This document shows, piece after piece, positions 34,193 through 44,766 of a stretch of 64,000 bases of DNA (position 1 is the first letter of the stretch; the number at the start of each line of letters is the position of its first letter). Source of the stretch: Bradyrhizobium sp. 1 (GTDB taxonomy: Bacteria > Pseudomonadota > Alphaproteobacteria > Rhizobiales > Xanthobacteraceae); NCBI RefSeq assembly GCF_023073315.1, contig NZ_JADPJH010000034.1, forward strand, positions 515,343 to 579,342, given 5' to 3'. Under the pieces are notes generated by a model, which searched no databases, had not been told where the DNA came from, and saw only the letters and a program-made list of their open reading frames with translations. Position numbers and translations under genes: made by a program.

Positions 34193-35605
34193 ATGAACAT
34201 GGTGACCCCCATTGAGCGTCCCGACCAATTGCTCGGCGCCCTGCGCGACAAGCTTGGAGCTGCCGCCGTGCTCGTTGGCAGCGAGGTGCCGGCGCGCAAT
34301 TGCAACGACTGGAGCGCGAGCCTGCCGCAAACGCCGCGCGCAGTGATCCGACCGCTCGATGCGCAAGGTGTTGCCGACGCGATTCTGACGTGCCGGCAGG
34401 CGCGTCTGCCTTTCGTACCGCAGGGCGGATTGACCGGGCTGTGTCGCGGCGCCTCGCCGGAAGCCGGCTGGGTCGCGATCTCGCTGGAGCGCATGACCGG
34501 CATCGAGGAGATCGATCGCGCGTCGATGACGATGACGGTCAGGGCCGGCACGCCGCTGGAGACGATCCAGAAGGCGGCGGATGAAGCCGGCTTCTTCTTT
34601 CCGCTCGATCTCGGCTCGCGCGGCTCCTGCGCGATCGGCGGCAATCTCTCCACGAATGCCGGCGGCAATCGCGTGATCCGCTACGGCATGACGCGCGAGC
34701 TGGTGCTCGGTCTCGAAGTGGTGCTGCCCGACGGCACCATCATCACCAGCCTCAACAAATTGATGAAGAACAATGCGGGCTACGATCTGAAACATCTCTT
34801 CATCGGCTCGGAAGGCACGCTCGGCATCATCACCCGCGTGGTGCTGAAGCTGTTTCCGAAGCCGCGCTCGACCATGGCCGCGCTCTGCGCGCTGAAGGAC
34901 TATGCCGCGGTGATCGCGCTGCTCGATGCCGCGCGCAGCGGGCTCGGGCCTTTGCTGTCGGCGTTCGAGGTGATGTGGCCGGACTATTGGGACGTGATCA
35001 CGAATCGCGCCGGCGTGAAGCCGCCGGTCGCCGCAGGCCAGGGCCTCTACGTGCTGGTGGAAGCGCAAGGCACCGACGAGAGTATCGACGCGCCGCGCTT
35101 CCAGGCCTGGCTTGAAGAGCTGATGGAGCGCGGACTGCTCGCGGATGCCGCCGTGGCGCAATCACTGGCGCAGACGCAAGCGTTCTGGCGCGTGCGCGAC
35201 ATCTGCGCCGAATTCGGCCAGGTGCTGGGTCCGCACATCTCCTACGACATCGGCCTTGCGGTGGCGCGGATGGACGAATTTGTCACGCGCTGCAAGGCCG
35301 CGCTCGCTGATGGCATCAAGGGATGCGAGAGCGTCTATTACGGTCATATCGGCGACGGCAATCTGCATCTGGTGTCCTGGGTCACCGGCCTCACCATCGA
35401 GCAGCAGCCGAAGGAAGAGATGGACGCGATCATCTATGGCCTCGTGCGCGAGATGGGCGGCAGCGTCTCCGCCGAGCACGGCATCGGCACCTTGAAGAAG
35501 AAGTGGCTAGGCCATGCGAGGGGCGAGGCCGAGATCGCGCTGATGCGGACGCTGAAGGCCGCGCTCGATCCCGACCATCTGCTCAATCCCGGCAAGGTGA
35601 TCTGA
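34193..35605 (+). CDS. FAD-binding oxidoreductase, GlcD / D-2-hydroxyacid dehydrogenase type
   Basis: A 470-residue flavoenzyme of the vanillyl-alcohol oxidase superfamily. The FAD-binding half shows PQGGLTGLCRGASPE, LDLGSRGSCAIGGNLSTNAGGNRVIRYGMTRE and GSEGTLGIITRVVLKLFPKP. The C-terminal half has the metal/substrate motif GHIGDGNLHLV and SAEHGIGTLKK, as in D-lactate, glycolate and D-2-hydroxyglutarate dehydrogenases. The ATG at 34193 follows AGGAGG by 6 bases; longer in-frame starts lack one. Only the single subunit is present, with no GlcE or GlcF. It is followed 8 bases later by a GntR gene. Confidence 0.9.
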   Translation: MNMVTPIERPDQLLGALRDKLGAAAVLVGSEVPARNCNDWSASLPQTPRAVIRPLDAQGVADAILTCRQARLPFVPQGGLTGLCRGASPEAGWVAISLERMTGIEEIDRASMTMTVRAGTPLETIQKAADEAGFFFPLDLGSRGSCAIGGNLSTNAGGNRVIRYGMTRELVLGLEVVLPDGTIITSLNKLMKNNAGYDLKHLFIGSEGTLGIITRVVLKLFPKPRSTMAALCALKDYAAVIALLDAARSGLGPLLSAFEVMWPDYWDVITNRAGVKPPVAAGQGLYVLVEAQGTDESIDAPRFQAWLEELMERGLLADAAVAQSLAQTQAFWRVRDICAEFGQVLGPHISYDIGLAVARMDEFVTRCKAALADGIKGCESVYYGHIGDGNLHLVSWVTGLTIEQQPKEEMDAIIYGLVREMGGSVSAEHGIGTLKKKWLGHARGEAEIALMRTLKAALDPDHLLNPGKVI

Positions 35606-35613
35606 GAGAGCAG

Positions 35614-36279
35614 ATGCACTCGCTGAAACTCGATACGCCGAAATCGCTGTCGCAGCGCGTGATGCAGCGGCTGCGCCAGGCCATCATCGAGGGCGAGTTC
35701 GCGCTGGGCGCTGCGATCTCCGAGGAGATGGTGGCGAACTCCTTCGGCGTCAGCCGCACGCCGGTGCGCGAGGCGATGGGCCAATTGCAGGCGCAAGGCC
35801 TCGTGGTGATCCGCCCGCAGGTCGGCAGTTTTGTCTTTACGCCGAGCGCGGAGGACATCACCGCGCTCTGCACCTTCCGGATCGCGCTCGAACCCAAGGC
35901 CGCCGAGCTTGCCTTCCGCCACGATCGTGATGGCGCGGTGCAGACAATGAGCGATGCGATCGCGGCAATGGAGCCGGCGGTCGCAGCCAAGGACAACATC
36001 GCCTATGGCCGTGCCGATGCCGTGTTCCACGAGGGACTTTTCGCCCATTGCGGCAACCGCTACCTCGCCGAATCCTACCAGCTCGCATCTAGCCGCGTTG
36101 CCGCGCTCCGCACCAATCTGACCTCACCGATCGACGTGCGGACCCGCACGTCCTTCGACGAGCACCGCAAGCTGCTCGATTTCTTCGCGCGCGGCGAGTT
36201 TGCGGCCTACGAAGCACTGATGACCACGCACATCACCAATTCAGGCGTGGCCTATGCCAAGGCGCTTAAACTGGATTGA
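35614..36279 (+). CDS. GntR family regulator, FCD subfamily
   Basis: A 221-residue regulator. The winged helix (SEEMVANSFGVSRTPVREAMGQLQAQGLVVIRPQVGSFVF) is at the N-terminus. The FCD effector domain has the metal-binding histidine pattern seen in AVFHEGLFAHCGN and FDEHRKLLDFFARG. It lies 8 bases after the GlcD-like gene and is probably co-transcribed with it. It most likely represses the operon through the ATCTTGTA palindrome at 34105, with a hydroxy acid as inducer. Confidence 0.87.
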   Translation: MHSLKLDTPKSLSQRVMQRLRQAIIEGEFALGAAISEEMVANSFGVSRTPVREAMGQLQAQGLVVIRPQVGSFVFTPSAEDITALCTFRIALEPKAAELAFRHDRDGAVQTMSDAIAAMEPAVAAKDNIAYGRADAVFHEGLFAHCGNRYLAESYQLASSRVAALRTNLTSPIDVRTRTSFDEHRKLLDFFARGEFAAYEALMTTHITNSGVAYAKALKLD

Positions 36280-36285
36280 GCGCGT

Positions 36286-36450
36286 CTACCGCCCGTCCTG
36301 CGATCCCGGCCGGTCCAGAAAATCCAGCGCGGTGTTGATCTGCTCGAGCTGGTGCTCGATCCTGTCGCGATCTTCGACGGCTTGCGCCTTCTCGAGTTCC
36401 TCGACGAGCTTCTGTTTCCGCGCCAGCAAGTTCTCTATGACGGTACTCAC
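36286..36450 (-). CDS. Small coiled-coil protein of unknown function
   Basis: A 54-residue protein starting at GTG 36450 (VSTVIENLLARKQKLVEELEKAQ). It is almost entirely one charged helix with a heptad-like pattern and ends in DFLDRPGSQDGR. GGGGGA upstream could serve the GTG. It is convergent with the GntR gene, with 6 bases between stops. I do not recognise a family. The even spacing of acidic and basic residues favours a real gene over a chance reading frame. Confidence 0.5.
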   Translation of the reverse strand: MSTVIENLLARKQKLVEELEKAQAVEDRDRIEHQLEQINTALDFLDRPGSQDGR

Positions 36451-36644
36451 AAGTCCCCCATCGCCCCAAAGCGAGCATCGAGGCAAAAGTCCGATGGCGC
36501 GCACTGGCGCCCGGATGCCGAGGCGCGCGCGAGCGGAGCTCGCGCCGGTGCCTCAAGTCAGAATGTTCGCGGGCGAGGTTGGTTCCTGCAAATGATCTGG
36601 AACTGATGGAACTAGTTGCAGTGAACGCTGCGCGATGATCGCCG

Positions 36645-36935
36645 TCAGAAATTTCTCTGCCCGTGGAGCAATTGTATATCCGACGCAGGCCGCGGTGAGA
36701 ATCCGGAAGACGGATCGCTGAAATGCATATGCGGCACGCGCACTGCTCCGGGAGGCGAGGCGATGCTCGCGAGCAACACCGGCACGACAGGCGTGCGCGT
36801 GATCGAGACCGAGAACACCGCCAGCAGCACGCAAACCATGCAGAGCCGCATCTGCACCGTCCTGCGATCGGAGATCGGCAGAAACAGGAAAAACAGCATC
36901 GCGAGGATCAGCAGCGCGTCGATCAGAAAAAACAT
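36645..36935 (-). CDS. Small membrane protein of unknown function
   Basis: A 96-residue protein. Two hydrophobic helices at the N-terminus (IDALLILAMLFFLFLPI and CMVCVLLAVFSVSIT) flank a short basic loop (SDRRTVQMR). A polar tail follows (HMHFSDPSSGFSPRP). AAGGGAGAG lies 4 bases before the ATG at 36935, which supports expression. Neighbours give no clue to function. A purely structural or regulatory inner-membrane peptide is plausible. Confidence 0.55.
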   Translation of the reverse strand: MFFLIDALLILAMLFFLFLPISDRRTVQMRLCMVCVLLAVFSVSITRTPVVPVLLASIASPPGAVRVPHMHFSDPSSGFSPRPASDIQLLHGQRNF

Positions 36936-37079
36936 GGATCTCTCCCTTGATACTGTCGGGAGGATGACGCGGCGCAGCCCGCCGGTATGTGGACGGCGTC
37001 ACACAGCTGACGGCGCTGGCATCGCACTGCGGCCGTGATACGGCCTTGCAAAACAAGCACCGTTCACGCGGACGGATGA

Positions 37080-37550
37080 GGGAGGCGCGAGCGGCTTGCC
37101 GAACGAGGCCTGCTCGAATTCGCGGTGGTCGATCCCGGCAGCGTCAATTTTACGCTGACCGTGACCAATGCAGAGGCGAAGCCGGCGGAGACCTATCTCA
37201 ATCCGGAGACCCACATCCGCCACGGGCTCAGCGTTGCCGCGCGCCACGGCATCCATCCCGCTTTCGCGATTTACGAGCCCGGCTTCATCCGCGTTGGCGC
37301 GGCGCTGGCCCGCGGGAGCGGCGTGAAGATGCCGATCTACCGCTTCATGTTCTCGCAGCAGTTTGCGTTCTGCTTTCCGCCAAAGCCTTATGGCCTTGCG
37401 GCGCTGGTCACCCTGGCCGAGGAGAAAGCGCGTGGTGCGCCCTGGGTGGTCTCCGGCCTCGGCCTCGACGTCACGCCGCTGATCCCCGACGAGCACGGCG
37501 GCGGACCGGCCACGACTGCCGAGGTCCGGCGGGTGCTCGCGAACAGTTAA
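37080..37550 (+). pseudogene. C-terminal remnant of a BKACE (DUF849) beta-keto acid cleavage enzyme
   Basis: The reading frame from 37080 gives RLAERGLLEFAVVDPGSVNFTLT and continues to a stop at 37550. DPGSVNF, the run GIHPAFAIYEPGFIRVGAAL and VVSGLGLDVTPLI match the C-terminal half of DUF849 enzymes, which condense beta-keto acids with acetyl-CoA. An in-frame TGA at 37077 precedes the fragment, and the N-terminal half with the zinc-binding histidines is missing. A GTG at 37125 could start a 141-residue product, but it would lack the active site. Confidence 0.65.
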
Positions 37551-37646
37551 CGGGCCCGCGCGGGCCGGATGGCCGGCCGCGGAACCGCGATTCTTCACGT
37601 ACCCGTCGGTTGTATTCGGGGGCGCGCAGTCCTATGCGTATGCCCC

Positions 37647-39668
<2,022 letters not shown>

Positions 39669-40155
39669 CGGGCGAGAGCCGGATGAGGTCCGACGCATTC
39701 GAGCCGCTGCAAAAAAATATCGAAAACAACCCCATGCACAGTAGCGGGCGGCAGCAAAATCAAAGACTTAAAGCTCGGCCAGATCTGGGATGATTTGTCA
39801 TCGCGCCTCTGCATTTCTCCAAGCGCGATCCCTTCGCAAACGCCATTAATTTTCTGTTTTTACGAAACAGCAGTTGACCCGTCGGGCAAAACAGGCGCAT
39901 GATGGCATCATTGGGCGTTGCGTAACGCGGAGGCCGACCGCGCCTCAGATCGATATCCTCAGGCTTCACACCGCGTCCCGCGCGCAAGCTATTCCGCTCG
40001 GCCTCGCGGGATTACGAGGCAGATCCGCTCGGCGGCCCCCGCAGAAGTCCCGCTTGCTGAAGTATCTATAGAGCCTCGAGCGCCGCTTTGACGCGGACCA
40101 GCGCAGCGTGGGCTATGAATGTCGAGCGCCCACCGAACCATGCAGGAGCACTCGC

Positions 40156-40533
40156 TTGCCAAGACAGAACGTCTCGTCGGGTTACGATTTCGAAGACACA
40201 TACGGATACTCGCGCGCCGTCCGCGTCGGAAACCAGGTCCTTGTGTCGGGTACGACGGCCCGCACGCCGCAGCTCGGCGGCGATGCCTACACCCAAGCCA
40301 AGGCCGCGCTATCGATCATAGCCGACGCACTGGCCAGGACCGGCGCAGGAATGCACCACGTCGTACGCACGGTGGTGTACGTTTTAGACTTGGCCGACAC
40401 CGAACATGTTGCTCGCGCTCATTCCGAGGTCTTCGATCAAATCCGTCCCGTGAGCACGCTCGTTCAGGTCAGCGCCCTCACGCCAGCTTCCGCACGGGTC
40501 GAGATCGAAGCAATGGCGATCATCCACGACTGA
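40156..40533 (+). CDS. RidA family protein
   Basis: A 125-residue protein of the RidA/YjgF/UK114 family, small trimeric proteins that hydrolyse reactive enamine/imine intermediates or related compounds. YSRAVRVGNQVLVSGTTA and VVRTVVYVLDLADTEHVARAHSEVF are typical, and STLVQVSALTPASARVEIEAMAI closes the fold with the arginine in the usual place. The TTG at 40156 is chosen as start because AGGAG lies 7 bases before it and the resulting N-terminus (MPRQNVSSGYDFE) matches the family. The substrate of this subgroup is unknown. Positions 40534-40752 hold no supported gene except the promoter of the next one. Confidence 0.85.
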   Translation: MPRQNVSSGYDFEDTYGYSRAVRVGNQVLVSGTTARTPQLGGDAYTQAKAALSIIADALARTGAGMHHVVRTVVYVLDLADTEHVARAHSEVFDQIRPVSTLVQVSALTPASARVEIEAMAIIHD

Positions 40534-40717
40534 CCACGGTGTCGCGTCCTGCGCGCAGGCTGTTCCGCGCCGGCTCGACCCGCCGGAAAAAAAATGGATC
40601 GTGCTCCACCTCACGGCGATTGCGGCACCGATCATTCTTGATCTCGGAGAGCAGACCTCTTTCGCTCCAGATTTTCGAACTGGGCTGGCCATGACTTGGC
40701 CTCTGATTTGAGAGTGA

Positions 40718-40754
40718 TTGACTTCGCGGCATCATGCAACATATAAAGTTACAT
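40718..40754 (+). promoter_or_regulatory. Promoter and inverted repeat at the rrf2 start (possible leaderless mRNA)
   Basis: TTGACT (40718-40723) and TATAAA (40742-40747) are separated by 18 bases. ATGCAAC (40734-40740) and GTTACAT (40748-40754) form an inverted repeat with one mismatch around the -10 box. The right arm runs into the ATG at 40753, and no Shine-Dalgarno site is present. Confidence 0.5.
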
Positions 40755-41211
40755 GAAACGCGACAGTCGTCTATCCGGCATACTTCACGTCCTGCTGCAC
40801 ATGGCGAATCAGCCGGGCTCCTTCACGTCCGAGACCCTGGCGAAAGCCATGGACACCAATCCGGTGGTGATCCGTCGCATCATGGCAGGCCTGCGGGACC
40901 TCGGTTATGTCCGCTCCGAGAAGGGGCATGGCGGCGGCTGGACGCTCGCTTGCGACCTTTCCAAGGTGACGCTGCGCGACGTTTACATCGCGCTCGGCCG
41001 TCCCACGCTTCTGGCCATGGGCAACCGGACGGAGGCACCCGGCTGCCTCGTCGAGCAGGCCGTCAACGCCGCCCTCGATCAGGCATTTGGCGATGCAGAG
41101 GCGTTGCTGCTGGCGCGCTTTGGCGAGGTGACGCTGGCGATGCTGGGCGACGATCTGCGCAAGCGCCTCGGTTCCCGAAAGCTTCAGGGCATGAGCACGC
41201 ATCACGCGTGA
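40753..41211 (+). CDS. Rrf2 family transcriptional regulator
   Basis: A 152-residue winged-helix regulator. LSGILHVLLHMANQPGSFTSETLAKAMDTNPVVIRRIMAGLRDLGYV and EKGHGGGWTLA match the Rrf2 family. The three clustered cysteines of iron-sulfur members such as IscR and NsrR are absent; only isolated cysteines remain (LACDL, PGCLVE). It is therefore of the YwnA-like group that does not carry a cluster. It sits 22 bases before a methyltransferase gene, which it probably controls together with itself. Confidence 0.85.
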   Translation: MKRDSRLSGILHVLLHMANQPGSFTSETLAKAMDTNPVVIRRIMAGLRDLGYVRSEKGHGGGWTLACDLSKVTLRDVYIALGRPTLLAMGNRTEAPGCLVEQAVNAALDQAFGDAEALLLARFGEVTLAMLGDDLRKRLGSRKLQGMSTHHA

Positions 41212-41233
41212 CGAAATTCACGAGCAGGACAAC

Positions 41234-41914
41234 ATGTTGACCAACGTTCAAAGCGCATTCTCCGATCCGCAAATGGTGGCGAAATACACCGAAGGACCGC
41301 CGCGGTTCGTTCCCGGCTACAATTCGATGCTGTCCATGGCGGCGATCCTTCTGGGCGAGCGTGCGCGTGAAGATGCGCGAATACTCGTTCTTGGCGCCGG
41401 CGGCGGCCTGGAGCTGAATGCCTTTGCGCAAGCGCGGCCGCGCTGGACCTTCGATGGCGTGGACCCGTCCGCCGCGATGCTGAATCTGGCGAAGGAGACG
41501 CTGGGTCCGCTCGCATCGCGCGCGCGTCTGCACCAAGGCTATATCGACGATGCACCGGAGGGGCCGTTCGACGGCGCGACGTGCCTGTTGACCCTGCATT
41601 TCGTCGATGTCGAGGAACGGCTGCGAATAGCGTCCGAAATCCGCCGCCGCCTCAATCCCGGCGCGCCGTTCGTCGCGGCCCATTTCAGCATCCCCGGCGA
41701 CGACGATGAACGGCCGGTTTGGCTCTCGCGGTATTCTGCCTTTCTGGCCGCAGCCGGAGTCGAGCCCGACAAGGCGGCCGCCGCGCGAAAGGCGGTCGAC
41801 GGCCAGTTGAGCATTCTTGCACCAGAACAGGACGTCGTGATCTTGCGCGACGCAGGCTTCTCCGACCCGACCCTGTTCTACGCCGGCTTCACGTTCCGCG
41901 GCTGGGTGGCCTAG
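41234..41914 (+). CDS. Class I SAM-dependent methyltransferase
   Basis: A 226-residue enzyme with the SAM-binding motif I ARILVLGAGGGLELNAF and the acidic end of strand 2 in FDGVDPSAAML. The motif IV region is FDGATCLLTLHFVDVEERL. The acceptor is not readable. It follows the Rrf2 gene closely and is convergent with the flavin reductase gene, 18 bases apart. YwnA-type regulators are often paired with single detoxification enzymes, so methylation of a toxic small molecule is plausible but unproven. Confidence 0.85.
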   Translation: MLTNVQSAFSDPQMVAKYTEGPPRFVPGYNSMLSMAAILLGERAREDARILVLGAGGGLELNAFAQARPRWTFDGVDPSAAMLNLAKETLGPLASRARLHQGYIDDAPEGPFDGATCLLTLHFVDVEERLRIASEIRRRLNPGAPFVAAHFSIPGDDDERPVWLSRYSAFLAAAGVEPDKAAAARKAVDGQLSILAPEQDVVILRDAGFSDPTLFYAGFTFRGWVA

Positions 41915-41932
41915 GCCTGAAGTGCTCAGGCA

Positions 41933-42436
41933 TCACCGATCCACCGGCACCCCCGCCCCGCGATGATACCGGCTGGAAAAAAACACCAGCGGCGTGGTGT
42001 CGCGGTAGTCGCAGGTCGAGACTTCGGCGATGATCAGCGTGTGGTCGCTGACATCGATTTGTCGTGTGACCTCGCAGGCGAACCAGGCCATGCAGTCGGA
42101 CAAGCGCGGCAAGCCGTCCACGATCTCGTAATCCGGACTGGCGCCCGTGTTCGGCTGGCTCGCGAAATGCCGCGACAGGTCCCTTCCGTGATCCGGCAGC
42201 ACGTTGACACAGTAGCGGCCGGTCGCCGAGATCGCGCGGTGCATGCGGCCGGGCATGACGGAGACCAGCACGGTCGGCGGCGACAGGCTGACGGTGACGA
42301 AGCTGTTCGCGGTCATGCCGCAGACGCGGCCGTGCTCGTCGAGCGCAGTCAGCACAGCGACGCCGGTTGCAAAGCGCGATGCGGCTTCGCGGAATGATGC
42401 GGGATTGGCGCGCGGCATGTCATTCCTCGCCCGCAT
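41933..42436 (-). CDS. styB: Flavin reductase component of styrene/indole monooxygenase
   Basis: A 167-residue NADH:flavin reductase. GMTANSFVTVSLSPPTVLVSVMPGRMH, LSDCMAWFACEV, and VSDHTLIIAEV with FFSSRYHR closely match StyB, which supplies FADH2 to the StyA epoxidase. It begins 6 bases after the stop of the oxygenase gene, with GAGG upstream of the ATG at 42436; ATG 42418 is also possible. Gene order oxygenase then reductase is as in styAB operons. Confidence 0.85.
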   Translation of the reverse strand: MRARNDMPRANPASFREAASRFATGVAVLTALDEHGRVCGMTANSFVTVSLSPPTVLVSVMPGRMHRAISATGRYCVNVLPDHGRDLSRHFASQPNTGASPDYEIVDGLPRLSDCMAWFACEVTRQIDVSDHTLIIAEVSTCDYRDTTPLVFFSSRYHRGAGVPVDR

Positions 42437-42442
42437 CGATCC

Positions 42443-43693
42443 TCACGCAATCGCCCTGACCGGCTCTGGCGGCGCCGACATGCGGTCGATCCAGGCCTGG
42501 ATGCGCTGCGGCGTGGAGATGCGATCCCACTGCCGGTCCGGGTAATTGAAGTTCTCGGTGAACTCGTTGGCCAATGCTGGATTCTGGCTCATCGCGCCGA
42601 TCAGCATGCCCAAGGCTTCCGTGGGCGGCTGAAGCATCACATTGGTCCAGCGCGAGGCCGCCAGTACGCGGTCCTGCCGCTTCAAATCGATCTTCTCGCA
42701 CAGGCCCGCATCACACGCCTCGGCGCTGACGATCTCCTCGCCGAGCACGAAGGCCGCGTAGGAGGCGACATTGGCGCCCTGGCCCATCATGGGATCGACG
42801 ATGGCATGGACGTCGCCCAGCGCGATCGCGCATTTTCCGTCGTCGAATTCGACCATGGTGTTGCGCACAGTCGGGACGACGCCGCCTTGCAGGAGATCCT
42901 GCGGCTGCGCGAGGTCGAAGCGTGCGGTGTCGATGCGGTCGTAGGTGGTGGGATGATGCTTCTCCAGCTTTCCGAGCAGCACCTTCAGAAAATTTTTCGG
43001 GTTGTCGTCGTAGCTGAGCGTCGCCAGCTCCTCCATGTCGCCGCCGGGCACGTTCTCCATCAGCAGCGCGTTGGCGATGCCGCCGAAGGTGATGGTCGGG
43101 ATCACGATCATCTCGCCGTGGCCGGGTGAGACCGAGAGCGTGACGTTCATGGGATCGGGCTGCCGCACACCGGTGTAGAGCCCGACACAGAGCCGCCGTT
43201 GCGGCTGCGAATAGGGCGTGTGCTCGGGACGGTAGGTGAAGAGCTGGCCCAGCGGCCCCTTGCCGGTCGAGACGACCAGCAGATCGAAGCGGGTGACCAG
43301 CGGACGGATGTCGCGTTCTTCAATACGGCGATATTCGATCCTGCCGCCACGCTTCATGAAGTCCTGCATCAGCGCGGGGAGATAGATCCGGTAGTCGACG
43401 GCGCGGCTCGGCTTCGAGAAATCGCCGCGAAAGCTCAGCGGCTGCGGAAAATTGAAGACATGGTCGTGGTAATCATAATAGTCCTTCGGATCGGTCCAAT
43501 GATTGACACCGAGATAGTCTTCGCGTGCGAGGGTCACGTGGTGATGCGCGACGGTGTTGAGGAGCCGGCTATTTCTGTAATCCTCGGGCGGCCGGTCCGT
43601 GATGATGGTGGCCTCCACGCCATGCTTCTGAAGGTAGAGCGCGAGATGCAGTCCTGCGATTCCCGCGCCGACGATTCCGATGTTGCGTGCCAC
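42443..43693 (-). CDS. styA: Styrene/indole monooxygenase, FAD-dependent oxygenase component
   Basis: A 416-residue flavoprotein monooxygenase (StyA is about 415). The Rossmann motif GIVGAGIAGLHLALYLQKHG is at the N-terminus. RLLNTVAHHHVTLARE, SRAVDYRIYLP, QRRLCVGLYTGV and LGDVHAIVDPMMGQGANVASYAAFVLGEEI follow the StyA pattern throughout, ending with ANEFTENFNYPDRQWDRIS. The enzyme would epoxidise styrene or indole using FADH2 from StyB. The GTG at 43693 is chosen: GGGGAGG lies 7 bases upstream and the product starts MARNIGIVGAG like StyA. The downstream isomerase and dehydrogenase genes of styrene catabolism are absent, so indole or another alkene may be the real substrate. Confidence 0.88.
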   Translation of the reverse strand: MARNIGIVGAGIAGLHLALYLQKHGVEATIITDRPPEDYRNSRLLNTVAHHHVTLAREDYLGVNHWTDPKDYYDYHDHVFNFPQPLSFRGDFSKPSRAVDYRIYLPALMQDFMKRGGRIEYRRIEERDIRPLVTRFDLLVVSTGKGPLGQLFTYRPEHTPYSQPQRRLCVGLYTGVRQPDPMNVTLSVSPGHGEMIVIPTITFGGIANALLMENVPGGDMEELATLSYDDNPKNFLKVLLGKLEKHHPTTYDRIDTARFDLAQPQDLLQGGVVPTVRNTMVEFDDGKCAIALGDVHAIVDPMMGQGANVASYAAFVLGEEIVSAEACDAGLCEKIDLKRQDRVLAASRWTNVMLQPPTEALGMLIGAMSQNPALANEFTENFNYPDRQWDRISTPQRIQAWIDRMSAPPEPVRAIA

Positions 43694-43771
43694 GTCATGC
43701 CCTCCCCTGATTTCCTGCCCTGTCACGGCTTGTTTCGAGGGAGCCTAGCGATCCACCGCCTTGCCCACTAC

Positions 43772-43807
43772 GGAATAGATAGGATATAATTTATTCCAGA
43801 TCGGAAT
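43772..43807. promoter_or_regulatory. GGAAT/ATTCC repeats between styA and lysR
   Basis: GGAATA (43772-43777), TATTCC (43792-43797) and GGAAT (43803-43807) form two overlapping inverted repeats. ATTCC-N5-GGAAT (43793-43807) is a 15-bp symmetric site in the middle of the divergent intergenic region, as expected for a LysR-type regulator. Confidence 0.5.
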
Positions 43808-43812
43808 GAATT

Positions 43813-44766
43813 ATGGACCGGATCGATTGCCTGCGTGCTTTCGTTCGCACCCTGGAGGGTGGCAGCTTCTCGGCTGCGGCGAAGGAGCTCGGCATCGGCC
43901 AGCCCGCCATCAGCAAGCGTATCGCGATGCTGGAGAGCGAATTCGGAACGCAGCTGTTCTTGCGGACGACACGCACGCTGAAGCCGACGGCGGAAGCGCA
44001 CCGCATCTACGATCTCGCGCGGCAGATTCTCGACAGTTTCGACATGGCGCGGTCGAGTGTCGAACAGGCAGCACCCCGCCCGACCGGCACGCTCCGGATC
44101 GGCGTTCCGTCGTCGTTCGGACGCCGCTACATGATGCCTGTCATCGCCGAGTATGTGCGGAATTATCCGGAGGTGCGGGTCGACATCCGCTTCAGCGAGC
44201 GATTCGTCAATCTTGTCGAAGAAGGCATCGAGCTTGCGCTGCGGATTGGACATCTGGAAGCGAGCACGCTGGTCGCCCGCCGGCTCGGGACCGTGCAGCG
44301 CCATCTGGTTGCGACGCCCACTTATCTGCACGGCCGCCCGCTGCCGCGGACGCCGGATGACCTGACCTCACACCAGTGCATCGTGTATTCGCGGATGTCG
44401 CTGGCGCAGCAATGGGTCTTCGACTCCGAACATGGCCGCCACGTCGCATCGATCAACGGACCGATTCACGTCGACGATGCCGATGCGATGCAGGAGGCGA
44501 CGATGCAGCATCTCGGCATCGCCATCCTGCCCGACTGGAATGCCGCGGACGGGCTGCGCAGCGGCGAGCTCGAGCATGTGCTGCCGGACTACACCATCGC
44601 CGCGCTGCCCCTGCATGCGGTCTATCCGGAGACGCACTGGATGTCGCTGCGCGCGCGACGTTTTCTGGATCTCCTGGTCGAACGCGCTGAACATTTCGCG
44701 CCGCTCCATCGCATACCCGCACCGCCAGCGCAGGCGGTTGACGCCGTCCCCGCCATCATTAAATGA
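43813..44766 (+). CDS. LysR family transcriptional regulator
   Basis: A 317-residue regulator. The N-terminal helix-turn-helix is FVRTLEGGSFSAAAKELGIGQPAISKRIAMLESEFGTQLFLRTTRTLKPT. The effector domain follows (GTLRIGVPSSFGRRYMMPVIAEYVRNYPEV). It belongs to the large CrgA-like subgroup. It is divergent from styAB, with symmetric ATTCC/GGAAT sites between, and overlaps the following luciferase-like gene by four bases. It probably controls both the monooxygenase and that gene. Confidence 0.88.
   Translation: MDRIDCLRAFVRTLEGGSFSAAAKELGIGQPAISKRIAMLESEFGTQLFLRTTRTLKPTAEAHRIYDLARQILDSFDMARSSVEQAAPRPTGTLRIGVPSSFGRRYMMPVIAEYVRNYPEVRVDIRFSERFVNLVEEGIELALRIGHLEASTLVARRLGTVQRHLVATPTYLHGRPLPRTPDDLTSHQCIVYSRMSLAQQWVFDSEHGRHVASINGPIHVDDADAMQEATMQHLGIAILPDWNAADGLRSGELEHVLPDYTIAALPLHAVYPETHWMSLRARRFLDLLVERAEHFAPLHRIPAPPAQAVDAVPAIIK

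Noticed and set aside
39669..40155. Possible small genes or mobile-element ends in the gap after ygiQ
   Set aside because: Only short frames without ribosome sites and a 13-base palindrome (39899-39911) were seen; nothing reached a level worth calling.
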